A DNA stretch of 64,000 nt from Ruegeria conchae (GCF_000192475.1 NZ_AEYW01000001.1:124001-188000), one strand, 5' to 3'. Shown: positions 1 to 8,994, numbered from the stretch's first letter. Program-made: numbers and translations. Notes: generated by a model not told the origin, from the sequence alone.

Positions 1-1526
1 ATCGCCATAAATGGAGTGATGCCAACACCGCCCGCGATCCAAAGCATCTTTGCTGGGAGGTTTGGGCGGCTGCCCTCAGCCGCTTCGGAAAAACAGGAAA
101 AGCCCGCGCCGGTGCCCTTGAACTGAACTGGAAGTTTGTGCGTGATCAGCTTATCCGCGTTGGAGTGCAGAACATTGGACATCAGACCGTCTGGTTTGCG
201 TTTGACCGTAACACTTACCCGATTGGTCGTGCGAAAGGCGTTGCTCTCTTTGTCAAACTTAGGCGCGCTGGAAAGCGTCCATGTGCGGACGTAGTCCTCG
301 TTCACAAGCTGAGGGTTTGCCTCATTCATGTGGCTATATCCGGCGTCCACGAGGTCTGAGAAGCCAAAGACGCCAAATCCGCCCGGCAACGGGGCTTTGA
401 TTGGCTTAGACAGCGCGAATTCGAAGGTACTGATTGTGCTGGACAGGGGTTTTGTTGCGACAAGCTTGGCGGTCAATGGGATTGTGGCGTCGTGCGCCTC
501 GATTGTGTGCCCCATTTGCTCCAACTCTGCGCGCAAGTATTTGACCGGCGGATTGTAGGGGGAGAGCTGCTCTGGTGATGCCAGCTTGAGGTTCAGGCCT
601 CCGCGCACGAAAACCGCGCCCGTCACCTTGATACGTGTCAGCAGGCTCAAACGCGGCATCAAAGCGTCTGCATCATCCCCAAGCAGATTTTCGGCATCCC
701 CCGTGATGTAGAGGATCCCGCCCAATGCAAAGTCTGGAAAGACCAGCCCAACCTGCGGGTCCGTTTCGATATTGCCCAGCGACTGGTAGAAGCGATTGCC
801 AGAATGATCGGGCAGCACCAAATAGGTCGTGACCTGTGCCCCATCGTCCTCTTCATAGAGGCGGGTAAAGCCGGGCGCGCCACCGCGATGGTTGACGCCC
901 ATATCGGTCTGAACACCTGCAGCGGTGTCATCACTTGTATGTTTTGTCGCCAGAAACACAGTACTTGCACGCGCCACAACGGATTTGGCCTCATCAGGCA
1001 ACGCAGATATGGGCGCATCAAATCTGTCATGGACAATTTCAGGACTGCGCTTGTCGTGCACAAGGTTACGGACAGTGATGTACTTGGGGCAGTTCCCCAG
1101 GTGCTGATCAGACAAGAGCTGTAACCTGATCTTCCCCCCATCCTCGACACTTGCGGCACGTATGGAACCCGCGATTTTGTTTCGTCGGCGATTGGCGAAG
1201 TCGATCCCAACCCCGGCAAAAAGCCGCGCCTCAAGGCCCGATGCGGGATCTTGATCCACAGCGCGCAAAAACGGGTCATTCGGATTGGTTTTTGCCACTA
1301 CATGTGTGGTGTTGCGGCCTGCTACCTGAATGCCAATGGATGGGTCGTTGTCTGACTGTGTGACCAGAAGGCTGACCCATGGGCGCCCCTGACGGTCAAG
1401 CGTTGCGAGCGGCAAATAGGACAGACCCGTAAAGAAATCCGCGTGCTGTTTCGGCATGTCGCTTTCGATGTAGTGCGGAATCGCATCGCTCAGCTCTTTG
1501 GGAGTGTGACGCCGCTCTTGCAGCAT
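1..1526 (-). CDS. PNPOx-like flavoprotein fused to ferredoxin reductase-type module (partial)
   Basis: Reads leftward from an ATG at 1526 with GAGGTGAG just upstream, and stays open for 508 codons until it leaves the window, so the C-terminus is missing. The N-terminal half (with TGLSYLPLATLDRQGRPW near residue 31) looks like a pyridoxamine 5'-phosphate oxidase-type FMN-binding fold. The second half looks like a flavodoxin reductase module, with SSTISTFEFALSKP for the FAD domain and GGVGITPF at the very edge, the NAD(P)-binding motif of ferredoxin reductases. In known relatives a 2Fe-2S domain often follows, but it would lie outside the window. It is the third gene of an operon after the GST-like and NTF2-like genes. 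Probably a cytoplasmic NAD(P)H-dependent flavin oxidoreductase of unknown substrate. The family assignment is good, the function inferred. Confidence 0.8.
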   Translation of the reverse strand, partial: MLQERRHTPKELSDAIPHYIESDMPKQHADFFTGLSYLPLATLDRQGRPWVSLLVTQSDNDPSIGIQVAGRNTTHVVAKTNPNDPFLRAVDQDPASGLEARLFAGVGIDFANRRRNKIAGSIRAASVEDGGKIRLQLLSDQHLGNCPKYITVRNLVHDKRSPEIVHDRFDAPISALPDEAKSVVARASTVFLATKHTSDDTAAGVQTDMGVNHRGGAPGFTRLYEEDDGAQVTTYLVLPDHSGNRFYQSLGNIETDPQVGLVFPDFALGGILYITGDAENLLGDDADALMPRLSLLTRIKVTGAVFVRGGLNLKLASPEQLSPYNPPVKYLRAELEQMGHTIEAHDATIPLTAKLVATKPLSSTISTFEFALSKPIKAPLPGGFGVFGFSDLVDAGYSHMNEANPQLVNEDYVRTWTLSSAPKFDKESNAFRTTNRVSVTVKRKPDGLMSNVLHSNADKLITHKLPVQFKGTGAGFSCFSEAAEGSRPNLPAKMLWIAGGVGITPFMA

Positions 1527-1588
1527 CAACTCACCTCTGTGCGATTTATGTATCTGTGCCATCGCTTGATCCATTCACGTTCGCCGCG

Positions 1589-2065
1589 TCAGAGCCCTAA
1601 ATCGCTCAGACCGGGGTGGTCATCCGGACGGCGCCCCAGCGGCCAGCGGAACTTTCGATCCGCCTCTTGGATGGGGTGCTCATTGATGCTGGCAAACCGG
1701 CGTTCCATGTAGCCATCCTTGTCGAACTCCCAATTTTCATTGCCATAGGCCCGGAACCAGTTTCCGCTGTCATCGTGGTACTCATAGGCGTAGCGGACCG
1801 CGATGCGATTGCCGTCATGTGCCCAAAGCTCTTTGATCAGACGGTAGTCCAGTTCCTTGGCCCACTTCCGGGTCAAGAACTCCTCAATCTGATCGCGCCC
1901 TTGGGGAAACTCGATCCGGTTGCGCCACTTGCTGTCCGGCGTGTAGGCCAGCGCGACCTTGGCCGGATCCCGGCCGTTCCAGCCGTCCTCAGCGAGGCGC
2001 ACCTTTTGAATGGCGGTTTCTAATGAGAACGGTGGCAAAGGATGCCGTTGGGCTTCGGTCGTCAT
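1589..2065 (-). CDS. DUF1348 / NTF2-like (SnoaL-fold) family protein
   Basis: A 158-residue protein with the pattern of the DUF1348 family of NTF2-like proteins: an early [20 protein letters not shown] segment, SKWRNR, and RYAYEYHD around the middle. The family is a small cone-shaped fold; most members have no assigned reaction. It lies 12 bp after the GST-like gene and 62 bp before the flavin oxidoreductase, all on the minus strand, so the three are probably cotranscribed. A detoxification or redox role is only guilt by association. Family call is strong, function unknown. Confidence 0.82.
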   Translation of the reverse strand: MTTEAQRHPLPPFSLETAIQKVRLAEDGWNGRDPAKVALAYTPDSKWRNRIEFPQGRDQIEEFLTRKWAKELDYRLIKELWAHDGNRIAVRYAYEYHDDSGNWFRAYGNENWEFDKDGYMERRFASINEHPIQEADRKFRWPLGRRPDDHPGLSDLGL

Positions 2066-2077
2066 GGGTTTGCCCTT

Positions 2078-2701
2078 TCACTCTGCAACAAGACCAACAG
2101 CGGTTGCCGGCATGGGTTCAAAACCAGGCAATGCCTCGAACCGAGCGAGCCAAGCGCGGATGTTCGGGTAGGGCTCGAGAGAGACATTCCCTTCCGGTGC
2201 GTGTGCCGTATAAGAATAGCTCGCCACATCAGCGATCGTGGGCCGTGCGCCCACAAGCCAATCGCTGCCAGTGAGCCCGTGTTCCAGTTTTTGCATTGCT
2301 TTTTCGGCAGTCGCGGCGGCGAATTCTGGATCCAGCGGCGCGCCAAAAACGGTAATCAACCGTGCAGCACAGGTCCCAAATGCAATCTCTCCAGCCGCCA
2401 ACGTGAGCCAGCGCTGCACATTGGCTTCTCCGACCGGATCAGTTGGCATCCAGTCAGGTGCATAGGTCCGCGCAAGATAGAAAAGGATCGCGTTCGAGTC
2501 GGACACAACAACCTCGCCATCCTCGAGAACCGGGACTTGCCCATTCGGGTTCATGGCAAGAAATTCAGGTGATTTATGCGCGCCAGCGGCCAGATCAACA
2601 GGAACGGCATCATGTGCAATCCCAGCGAGTTTTGCAAAGACCAAGGCGCGATGTGCGTGGCCTGATTTTGCAAAATGATGAATGCGAACGGCGTTGGACA
2701 T
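2078..2701 (-). CDS. Glutathione S-transferase family protein
   Basis: A 207-residue protein with a thioredoxin-like N-terminal domain (SGHAHRALVFAKLAGI, then MNPNGQVPVLEDGEVVVSDS, the glutathione-binding VP and DS positions) and an all-helical C-terminal domain with WLVGARPTIADVASY. The ATG at 2701 is preferred over an ATG 22 codons upstream because GGAG lies at the right distance before it and homologues start at this point. It would conjugate or reduce electrophiles using glutathione in the cytoplasm. It is the first gene of a three-gene operon and is divergent from the LysR regulator at 2808, which probably controls it. Confidence 0.9.
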   Translation of the reverse strand: MSNAVRIHHFAKSGHAHRALVFAKLAGIAHDAVPVDLAAGAHKSPEFLAMNPNGQVPVLEDGEVVVSDSNAILFYLARTYAPDWMPTDPVGEANVQRWLTLAAGEIAFGTCAARLITVFGAPLDPEFAAATAEKAMQKLEHGLTGSDWLVGARPTIADVASYSYTAHAPEGNVSLEPYPNIRAWLARFEALPGFEPMPATAVGLVAE

Positions 2702-2739
2702 GTGTATCTCCAGTAAATTTGAGCTGCTGAATGACCAAT

Positions 2740-2771
2740 ATAGGTTGCACCCAATGATGATAATCACCTAT
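2740..2771. promoter_or_regulatory. Inverted repeat in GST/LysR divergent promoter
   Basis: ATAGGT at 2740-2745 and its exact complement ACCTAT at 2766-2771 are separated by 20 bp between the divergent GST and lysR starts. LysR-type regulators usually bind such dyads in the intergenic region of their own gene and the divergent target. The arms are short, so chance is not excluded. Confidence 0.35.
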
Positions 2772-2807
2772 TGTTGCCCAAGTTTAAGCCCTGAAAGGGC
2801 GCAATAA

Positions 2808-3710
2808 GTGGACAAAATCGATCGCATGCGGGCCTTTGCGCTGGTCGCAAAGAATGCGTCTTTTACCGTTGCAGCGCAGCGCATGGGGCGGTCTGCGCGT
2901 TTGGTCAGCAAATACGTCGCTGATCTGGAAAACGCGCTTGGTGTGCAGCTGCTCAATCGCACGACGCGTAGCGTCTCTTTGACAGATGTCGGGGCAACAT
3001 ACCTGACGCTGTGCGAGCCACTTCTGGACGGGTTTGACGAGCTCGAAGACCGGGTCAGAAATGAGCAGACCTCGCTGCGCGGCGTAATCCATATTTCGGC
3101 GCCAACGGGGTTTGGCGCATTGCGTTTGATCCCTTCGCTCGCCAAGTTTGCCGAGAAACATCCCAATGTGGAGCTTGATCTAAAGTTCTCTGATCGCAGA
3201 GCGTCAATTGTTGAGGAGGGCCTCGACCTCGCTGTCAGGATTGGCCCCATGCGGGACAGCTCGCTCAAGGTTCGGCAATTGGGCCGCATGCCTCTGGTTG
3301 TCTGTGCCTCACCGGCCTATCTGGAGCGCGCAGGGTGCCCGAGTCATCCGCGAGCTCTTGCATCGCATGAATGCATCCTCGATGGCAACATGACTGAGCC
3401 CACGGTGTGGAGGTTCAGTATCAGCGGTCATGAAGAGGCCGTCAATGTCAATGGGCGCTTCCGAATGAACGCCCCCGCGGCATCAGCGCGCCTTGCTGCA
3501 CAAGGCGCAGCCATCGCACGGTGCCCCGCCTACACCGTCGCCGACGCATTGAACTCCGGCGATCTGGTCGAGCTTTTTCCCGAAAACCGAGTATCGCCAT
3601 ATGTCGTCGCTGCGCTGTTTCCGCAGAACAGGCGCATTACAACTCGGGTACGCGCGCTTCTGGATCACCTAGCAGGCGACCCAGCTTTATGCCCTGATGG
3701 CAAGCGCTGA
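2808..3710 (+). CDS. LysR-type transcriptional regulator
   Basis: 300 residues with the standard LysR layout: an N-terminal winged helix-turn-helix (residues 1-60, with AQRMGRSARLVSKYVADLE as recognition region and LGVQLLNRTTRSVSLTDVG after it) and a substrate-binding domain from about residue 90. The start is GTG at 2808. The SARLVSKYVADLE variant in place of the usual SxSTVSRxIxxLE is typical of the CrgA-like branch. Divergent from the GST-NTF2-flavoprotein operon, so it is the likely regulator of that operon in response to an unknown inducer. Confidence 0.9.
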   Translation: MDKIDRMRAFALVAKNASFTVAAQRMGRSARLVSKYVADLENALGVQLLNRTTRSVSLTDVGATYLTLCEPLLDGFDELEDRVRNEQTSLRGVIHISAPTGFGALRLIPSLAKFAEKHPNVELDLKFSDRRASIVEEGLDLAVRIGPMRDSSLKVRQLGRMPLVVCASPAYLERAGCPSHPRALASHECILDGNMTEPTVWRFSISGHEEAVNVNGRFRMNAPAASARLAAQGAAIARCPAYTVADALNSGDLVELFPENRVSPYVVAALFPQNRRITTRVRALLDHLAGDPALCPDGKR

Positions 3711-4059
3711 CGGCCCATTTCCGACATTCGTTCATACGACGCCGTATGTCCGCTTACATTACCTTTCGGAACTTTCTGGCCACCTGCGCGGCGGTGCCCT
3801 CGTCAATGCCGCGAAGAGAAGCACTAGTGGCCACGATAGTATCCAATGAGCGGCGGATGGTCGTCATCGTCGACAGTCATTTGGCGGTTGATAGCCCCTG
3901 TCTCAAAGGCATCCATCGGACTGTAAGGGCCAAGGGCTCATAGCGTTCTATCTTACTAAGTAAGTTAGAATGCTTGGGCTTCCCGGGAAATACTCTCGGA
4001 GCATTGTGTGCGTCGGCAAAGCGATATCAAAGCAAGAATGGCTTCGCGGCACGCCCCTA
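3711..4059. other. Intergenic stretch between convergent genes
   Basis: No convincing gene. A 65-codon frame at 3746-3943 has no ribosome-binding site and no recognisable family. The stretch holds a short piece resembling the dispersed repeat (CCGACATTCGTTC near 3720) and a long dyad at 3943-3973. Confidence 0.6.
3943..3973. terminator. 31-nt near-perfect palindrome between convergent genes
   Basis: Two 15-nt arms around a single central base (A3958): GCGTTCTATCTTACT at 3943-3957 pairs with AGTAAGTTAGAATGC at 3959-3973, with one T-T mismatch and one G-T wobble. It lies between the 3' ends of lysR (3710) and the dienelactone hydrolase gene (4060, opposite strand), where a shared bidirectional terminator is expected. 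There is no T-run on either side and no real loop, so it may instead be a protein-binding dyad. Confidence 0.4.
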
Positions 4060-4947
4060 TTACTCCAGATAGGTTTTGAACCATTCAATTGTGCGGTCCC
4101 AGGCCAGGTTTGCCATCTCCTCGTCATAGCGTGGCGTGCTGTCATTATGAAAACCGTGGTTGGCGTTTTCGTAAATATAGGCCTCGTATACCTTGTCGTT
4201 GGCCTGCAGGGCGGCCTCAAAGTCTGGCCAGCCCGCGTTGATGCGTTCGTCGAGCTCACCCATCTGAACAAGCAACGGCGCTTGAATTTTGGCCACATCC
4301 TCGGCCGCTGGCTGGCGTCCGTAGAACGGGACACCAGCGGCCAGTTCGGGATAGGCCACAGCAATTGCGCTGACCACACCGCCGCCGTAGCAGAATCCAA
4401 CAGCGCCGACCTTTCCAGTGCAATCATCTCGGTTCAATAGGTATTCAAATCCATTGAAGAAATCGTTCATCAATTCGACCCGGTCCACTGTCTTTTGCAG
4501 CTCGCGCCCATCCGCGTCGTTGCCTGGGTATCCTCCCACTGACGTCAGACCATCGGGGGCCAGTGCCATAAACCCGGCCTTCGCCAATCGGCGCGCCACA
4601 TCTTCGATGTAGGGGTTAAGGCCGCGGTTTTCGTGGATTACCAATACTGCGGGCAGGGGCTCTTCAACGCCGGCGGGTCGGACAAGGTAGCCGCGAACAT
4701 CACCGGTTCCATTCGGTGAAGGGTAGGTGATGTAGTCCGCGTGGATATCAGGATCGTTGAACGACACTTGCTGAGCCATCGCGTAGTTCGGGCTGAGCAT
4801 GTTCAGCAGCGCGACCGCTGTCACGCCGCCGACCGCGAACTTGCCTGCGCGGTCCAGGAATTGGCGCTTGGTGATCTTGCCGTGTGCGTAAAAGTCATAC
4901 AGGTCCAGAAGTTCCTGGTCGAAGTCTTTTGCGGTCATGCGAGTCAT
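4060..4947 (-). CDS. Dienelactone hydrolase family protein (YghX-like, exported)
   Basis: A 295-residue alpha/beta hydrolase. Residues 25-60 (KRQFLDRAGKFAVGG, then a hydrophobic stretch ending YAMAQQ) look like a Tat-type or similar export signal, set unusually far from the N-terminus as in the YghX-like branch. The catalytic triad of dienelactone hydrolases is visible: nucleophile Cys in GFCYGGG, an Asp/Glu region MGELDERIN, and His in ANHGFHND. The first ATG (4947) has AGGAG seven bases upstream. Last gene of the operon with malonyl-CoA synthetase and decarboxylase, 89 bp after matB. It may hydrolyse a lactone or ester made in the pathway of the divergent intradiol dioxygenase, but the substrate cannot be read from sequence. 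Confidence 0.85.
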   Translation of the reverse strand: MTRMTAKDFDQELLDLYDFYAHGKITKRQFLDRAGKFAVGGVTAVALLNMLSPNYAMAQQVSFNDPDIHADYITYPSPNGTGDVRGYLVRPAGVEEPLPAVLVIHENRGLNPYIEDVARRLAKAGFMALAPDGLTSVGGYPGNDADGRELQKTVDRVELMNDFFNGFEYLLNRDDCTGKVGAVGFCYGGGVVSAIAVAYPELAAGVPFYGRQPAAEDVAKIQAPLLVQMGELDERINAGWPDFEAALQANDKVYEAYIYENANHGFHNDSTPRYDEEMANLAWDRTIEWFKTYLE

Positions 4948-5036
4948 TGTGGATCTCCTGATGAGTTTGGTAGTCTGAAGGGTGGGTAGTATCCGATCTG
5001 AAGGTCTTGATTTGATTGAGCGTCTGGATAGGCTTT

Positions 5037-6560
5037 CTAAGATGCCGCCGGTGACAGTTCCTTGTTCGCGTACCGTTCGCGCAGCACGTTCTTTTGAACT
5101 TTTCCCATAGTGTTTCGCGGCAACTCCTGGACAAGTTCGTAGCGACGAGGATGTTTGAATCGCGAGAGCTTGTTTCTTATGATCGACTCGATCTGTTCCA
5201 CCTGAAGCTGTGCTCTGGGCTCGGCAACCAAAGCAGCAATAATTGCTTCTCCAAATTCGTCGTCGGGAACCCCGAAGACCGCCGATTCCTGAACACCATC
5301 GACATCGTTCAAAACGTCTTCAATTTCTTTGGGGTAGACGTTGTAACCACCGGTAATGATCAAGTCTTTTGATCGACCTACTATCGACAGGTAGCCATCC
5401 GCGCTGTATTGGCCCAGATCTCCGGTAATGAAGAACCCATTCTCGCGAAGCTCTTCAGCGGTTTTTTCGGGCATTTGCCAATAGCCCTGAAAAACATTGG
5501 GGCCACGCACTTCAATCATTCCGATCTCGCCCTGGGGCAGCGGTTCTCCAGTTTCAGGGTTGGTTACGATCACCTCGGTGCCGGGTAGAGCCATACCAAC
5601 AGTTCCCGCGCGACGCTCACCGCTATAAGGGTTAGAGGTGTTCATGTTCGTTTCGGTCATACCGTAGCGCTCAAGGATACGGTGGCCGGTGCGCGTTTCG
5701 AACGCCACATGGGTCTCCGCCAGCAACGGGGCTGAGCCGGAAATGAACAGACGCATGTTCTCTGTGATCTCATCGGTGAAACCGTCATGCGCCAGCAATC
5801 GGGTATAGAAAGTGGGGACACCCATCAGAAGAGTTGAATTCGGCAGTTCTTCCAAGATCATCTCAGTGTCAAATTTTTTCATCAGCCGCACTTTGGAACC
5901 GGCGAGTAGTGATGTGTTCATCGCCACGAAAAGCCCGTGCGTGTGAAAGATGGGCAACGCGTGAATCAAGCGATCACCGTCGGTGATACCCCACATATCC
6001 ACAAGGGCTTGGGCATTGGACAGCAGGTTTCGGTGGCTGAGCATCGCGCCCTTGGACCGGCCCGTGGTACCTGATGTGTAAAGAAGCGCCGCGAGGTCTT
6101 CTGGCGCGCGATCCACGGTTTCGAATGCACAAGGCTGTGCATCCGCTTCGCGGCTCAGGCTTGAATTTTCGCCACCCAAGGTCAGCAGCTTTGCGCCGGA
6201 CCGGGTTGCCAATTGCTCGAATTCAACTTTGTCGTTGCTGTCGCAAACGATTAACGCAGGTTGTGCGTCAGAGATGAAATAGTCCAACTCTGCCATGGTA
6301 TAGGCAGTGTTTAGGGGCAGGTAGACAGCACCTGCCTGAACCGAAGCGGCATAAAGCGCAATCGTGTCGGCCAACTTGGGGGCCTGCACAACGATGCGAT
6401 CACCAGGGGAAACTCCGCAGTTCTGCAAGACATGCGCGATCTGCGCGGTACGCTGCAGAAACGCGTCATAAGATACCACTTGGCCATTATCTAGCTGTAG
6501 AAATGGAGCCGTGTTGCCCTCGTGGTGGGCAAACAAACTGTCGTAAAGTGTATTAGTCAC
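5037..6560 (-). CDS. matB: Malonyl-CoA synthetase (acyl-CoA synthetase family)
   Basis: A 507-residue AMP-forming acyl-CoA synthetase: P-loop-like YTSGTTGRSKGAM around residue 166, ERYGMTE adenine motif, TGDLG, GRSKDLIITGGYNVYPKEIE hinge, and C-terminal lysine in PRNTMGKVQKN. Length and the neighbouring malonyl-CoA decarboxylase gene fit MatB, which converts malonate, ATP and CoA to malonyl-CoA. The GTG start at 6560 overlaps the stop of matA by 4 nt (GTGA), so the two are translationally coupled. A related acyl substrate such as methylmalonate cannot be excluded. Confidence 0.88.
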   Translation of the reverse strand: MTNTLYDSLFAHHEGNTAPFLQLDNGQVVSYDAFLQRTAQIAHVLQNCGVSPGDRIVVQAPKLADTIALYAASVQAGAVYLPLNTAYTMAELDYFISDAQPALIVCDSNDKVEFEQLATRSGAKLLTLGGENSSLSREADAQPCAFETVDRAPEDLAALLYTSGTTGRSKGAMLSHRNLLSNAQALVDMWGITDGDRLIHALPIFHTHGLFVAMNTSLLAGSKVRLMKKFDTEMILEELPNSTLLMGVPTFYTRLLAHDGFTDEITENMRLFISGSAPLLAETHVAFETRTGHRILERYGMTETNMNTSNPYSGERRAGTVGMALPGTEVIVTNPETGEPLPQGEIGMIEVRGPNVFQGYWQMPEKTAEELRENGFFITGDLGQYSADGYLSIVGRSKDLIITGGYNVYPKEIEDVLNDVDGVQESAVFGVPDDEFGEAIIAALVAEPRAQLQVEQIESIIRNKLSRFKHPRRYELVQELPRNTMGKVQKNVLRERYANKELSPAAS

Positions 6561-7855
6561 GCTGTATTTTCCCTAGGCGTTACCGCAAGCGTCGCAGTTG
6601 AAGCCGCGCGAATTGAACGCGAGGCTTGGATCGTGGCACTTGTCGCGAATTCTTCGTGGTAACGTTCTGTTTGGTTCAAATCGTATAGGTAGTTGACCAT
6701 CGCACCTCCGGACTGGGCTAGTCCGTTTGGCGACGGGTCGGCGTCGGCATGCACTTCATGAAGCTCGGCACCATTGCCCAGATGAAAGCGGGCCACGGGG
6801 TCCAGTGGCATCCCATCTTTGCGCTTGGCGAACATCAAGTATCGGGCAGCCATCGCGCGCGTGTCCTGCGGCGTGGCTGTTTCTGCCATCACGGCCTGCG
6901 CGGCATGGCCGTGTTCTGGATGTTCAGTTTCCCCGGCCAGCCAACGATTCAGTCCTGGTATCGGTGACAGGGTCACAAAGGTACCAAGTTGTTGAAGCTC
7001 TCGCGAAAGCTCGGTCACAACCTGTTTTATCAACAGATTCCCAAAGCTGATGCCCGCTAATCCCTTTTGGCAGTTTGAAATTGAATAGAACGCTGCGACT
7101 TTGGCCTGCTCAGCTTCGATCGGTTCTCGCGCCTCGGACAGAAGCGTGTCAATTGCACCCGGGATTTCAACGGTCAGAGCGACCTCGACAAATATCAGCG
7201 GCTCATCTGGCATAGAAGGGTGGAAGAACGCAAAACAACGACGATCTGACGGGTAGAGCCTTCGCCGCAAATCGTCCAGATCGTTGATCTGGTGTACCGC
7301 CTCGTAGGCGACGATCTTGTCCAGAACACGGGCAGGGGTGTCCCAGCTAATTTGCTTGAGGACAAGAAAGCCTCGGTTGAACCAGCTGCGCAATAAATGG
7401 ACGAAATCGATATCCGTTCGCTTGAGTTCCGGTTTGGATTTGAGAAAGCGCAGCAGATCAACGCGCATGGCTACAAGTTCCTGTGTCGCACCAGACGGCT
7501 GGTTCAGCCGTCGCAATAACTCTTGCCGCCGTGGCTCTGAAACTTCACTAAGCCTTTGATAAAGTTTGACACTTTGGTCTCTGGCGTAGAGGCGGGCTGC
7601 TTCAGAAAGCTGATTTGCGTCCAACTCAAGTTGGTCATTCAAATAGACAAAAAAGTCTAGTTTCTCCGCATCATTCAGAGTGTGGTAGCGCTCAAGGATC
7701 GTAGACGCGAGCGTGAATCCTGAAACTTCACCTTCCGCAGATAAAAGCGCCTCACATAGTTCGGAAATGGACCGTTTGTCATCCTTGCCACGCCTTTTGT
7801 CGGAACGGTCCAGCAATTGGTTTAGTAGATCACCCAGAAACCAATTCTGCTGCAT
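6557..7855 (-). CDS. matA: Malonyl-CoA decarboxylase
   Basis: Decarboxylates malonyl-CoA to acetyl-CoA. The 432-residue protein has the family's helical N-terminal domain and a C-terminal acetyltransferase-like catalytic domain. The two catalytic elements of the family are present: serine in TLSPIPGLNRWL and histidine in ARFHLGNGA. I place the start at the ATG at 7855, with GGAG seven bases before it, one base after the stop of the GntR gene; a GTG at 7888 in the same frame would add 11 residues but lacks a ribosome site. Followed with overlap by matB. Together they route malonate to acetyl-CoA. Confidence 0.9.
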   Translation of the reverse strand: MQQNWFLGDLLNQLLDRSDKRRGKDDKRSISELCEALLSAEGEVSGFTLASTILERYHTLNDAEKLDFFVYLNDQLELDANQLSEAARLYARDQSVKLYQRLSEVSEPRRQELLRRLNQPSGATQELVAMRVDLLRFLKSKPELKRTDIDFVHLLRSWFNRGFLVLKQISWDTPARVLDKIVAYEAVHQINDLDDLRRRLYPSDRRCFAFFHPSMPDEPLIFVEVALTVEIPGAIDTLLSEAREPIEAEQAKVAAFYSISNCQKGLAGISFGNLLIKQVVTELSRELQQLGTFVTLSPIPGLNRWLAGETEHPEHGHAAQAVMAETATPQDTRAMAARYLMFAKRKDGMPLDPVARFHLGNGAELHEVHADADPSPNGLAQSGGAMVNYLYDLNQTERYHEEFATSATIQASRSIRAASTATLAVTPRENTA

Positions 7856-7856
7856 T

Positions 7857-8522
7857 TCAGGGCTCCATCTGGCTGCTAAGGTACTCACCTGTTCGGCGGT
7901 AGTGATCGATAAGGTGCCGAGTTGCGCCGTCTGCGTCGTGATTTAATGCGGCGTCCAAGATTTGCTGATGTTCGGCGGCGATGTCTCGTTTTTTGTAACT
8001 CGACCCGCCGGCCGCCAGATAGCGGTAGCGAATGTTCAGGTCGTAAAGCTGCGAGCAATACCGCAGCAGCAACGGCAGTTTCGAATTGTCCAACAAGGCC
8101 ATATGAAACGCCTTGTGAGCGTCCTCAAAGTCTTGTGCCCCGTTCTGGCTGGCCTTTTTCATATGATGGTGACGCAAGACAAGCCGGTCTTCCCAGGCCG
8201 CATCCGCATTGGTGATGGAAGCGCGCAATGCGGTTTCTTCAAGGTTGCATCGAAGCAGAAGGATTTCCTCAAAGTTACACTTGCTGACTGGCGCTGCCCG
8301 AAATCCGCGCTGATCAATCCGCTCGACCAACATGTCCGAAGTCAAAAGGCTAAGCGCTTCCCGAACTGGACTAGCGCCAGTGTCCAAAAGCCCGCGAAGC
8401 TGTTCGATCTTGAGTTTTTGACCCGGAGGTAATTCGCCGGTCAGGATTAATTCGCGCAGCTTTCGATACGCTCCATGAGTGGCTGATGTCTCTTTGCCCT
8501 CAGTATCAAGCATGGCGTCCAT
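7857..8522 (-). CDS. GntR-family regulator with FCD ligand domain (MatR-like)
   Basis: 221 residues: an N-terminal winged helix-turn-helix (YRKLRELILTGELPPGQKL, then LLDTGASPVREALSLLTSDMLVERIDQRGF) and a helical FCD domain with candidate metal or ligand histidines (HKAFHMALL, later AAEHQQIL and HLIDHYRR). It sits between the yciI-like gene and matA and is one base from matA. In known mat operons the regulator MatR is also a GntR protein responding to malonate. By position it probably controls this operon and perhaps the divergent one. Confidence 0.88.
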   Translation of the reverse strand: MDAMLDTEGKETSATHGAYRKLRELILTGELPPGQKLKIEQLRGLLDTGASPVREALSLLTSDMLVERIDQRGFRAAPVSKCNFEEILLLRCNLEETALRASITNADAAWEDRLVLRHHHMKKASQNGAQDFEDAHKAFHMALLDNSKLPLLLRYCSQLYDLNIRYRYLAAGGSSYKKRDIAAEHQQILDAALNHDADGATRHLIDHYRRTGEYLSSQMEP

Positions 8523-8564
8523 ATCCGACTGTTCCTATTTCGCGGCAAATACTCTTGAGTGCAC

Positions 8565-8951
8565 TTAACTGAAGGCACTCGTTCCAGTCGATAGACCAAC
8601 TGAAAGGTTCAGCGAGCCTTCGTTGATCAACCAGCGCCGAAGTACAAAACTACGTGCCCCACTTTTGTGCATAGGATCGTCTTCGGCCAGCTTCCGGGCG
8701 GATTCAAGGCTGTCGGCGCGATAGATGATCAGTCCCATCCCCTGCATGTGCTCGCCAGTTTCATCCGACATGGGGCCTGCAAAAGCCAGCTGCCCCAAAC
8801 GTTCCAGCTGCGTCTGATACGCCAAGTGATCAGGCAGTGACGCCTTTACATCATCCGGCGCTTTGGCTGGCGTGCTCAGCGCGACGTAAAGCTCCAAAGC
8901 AAGCGCACCGCGGCTTTTTGCTTCTGATTTGTAGCCTGCCCAAGCAACCAT
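8565..8951 (-). CDS. YciI-like family protein
   Basis: A 128-residue protein with the YciI ferredoxin-like fold signature: RxxxLPDHLAYQTQLERLG, LAFAGPMSDETGE, MGLIIYRADSLESARKLAEDDP. The family includes enzymes acting on small aromatic degradation products, for example muconolactone isomerase-like members, and many proteins without known activity. Start ATG at 8951 has GGAG at a good distance. First gene of the minus-strand operon, divergent from the FAH-rutE-TRAP operon, so it may isomerise or dehalogenate a pathway intermediate; that is inference. Confidence 0.8.
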   Translation of the reverse strand: MVAWAGYKSEAKSRGALALELYVALSTPAKAPDDVKASLPDHLAYQTQLERLGQLAFAGPMSDETGEHMQGMGLIIYRADSLESARKLAEDDPMHKSGARSFVLRRWLINEGSLNLSVGLSTGTSAFS

Positions 8952-8978
8952 TTGCTGTCTCCAAAAATATCGATATTA

Positions 8979-8994
8979 TTTGACATATGGCAAA
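8979..8994. promoter_or_regulatory. Palindromic operator candidate in divergent promoter
   Basis: TTTGACATATGGCAAA is a dyad (TTTGnCATATGnCAAA) in the 75-bp gap between the yciI-like and FAH starts. Immediately beside it, 8966-8977 is a perfect 12-bp palindrome AATATCGATATT. Both are natural binding sites for a dimeric repressor such as the GntR protein at 7857-8522, which would then control both arms. TTGACA at 8980-8985 could also serve as a -35 element for the rightward operon. Confidence 0.5.

Noticed and set aside
659..1279. 206-codon minus-strand frame
   Set aside because: Same strand but another frame of the PNPOx-like gene, whose reading shows coherent domain motifs.
3746..3943. 65-codon plus-strand frame after lysR
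   Set aside because: No ribosome site, no family, and begins in repeat-like sequence.
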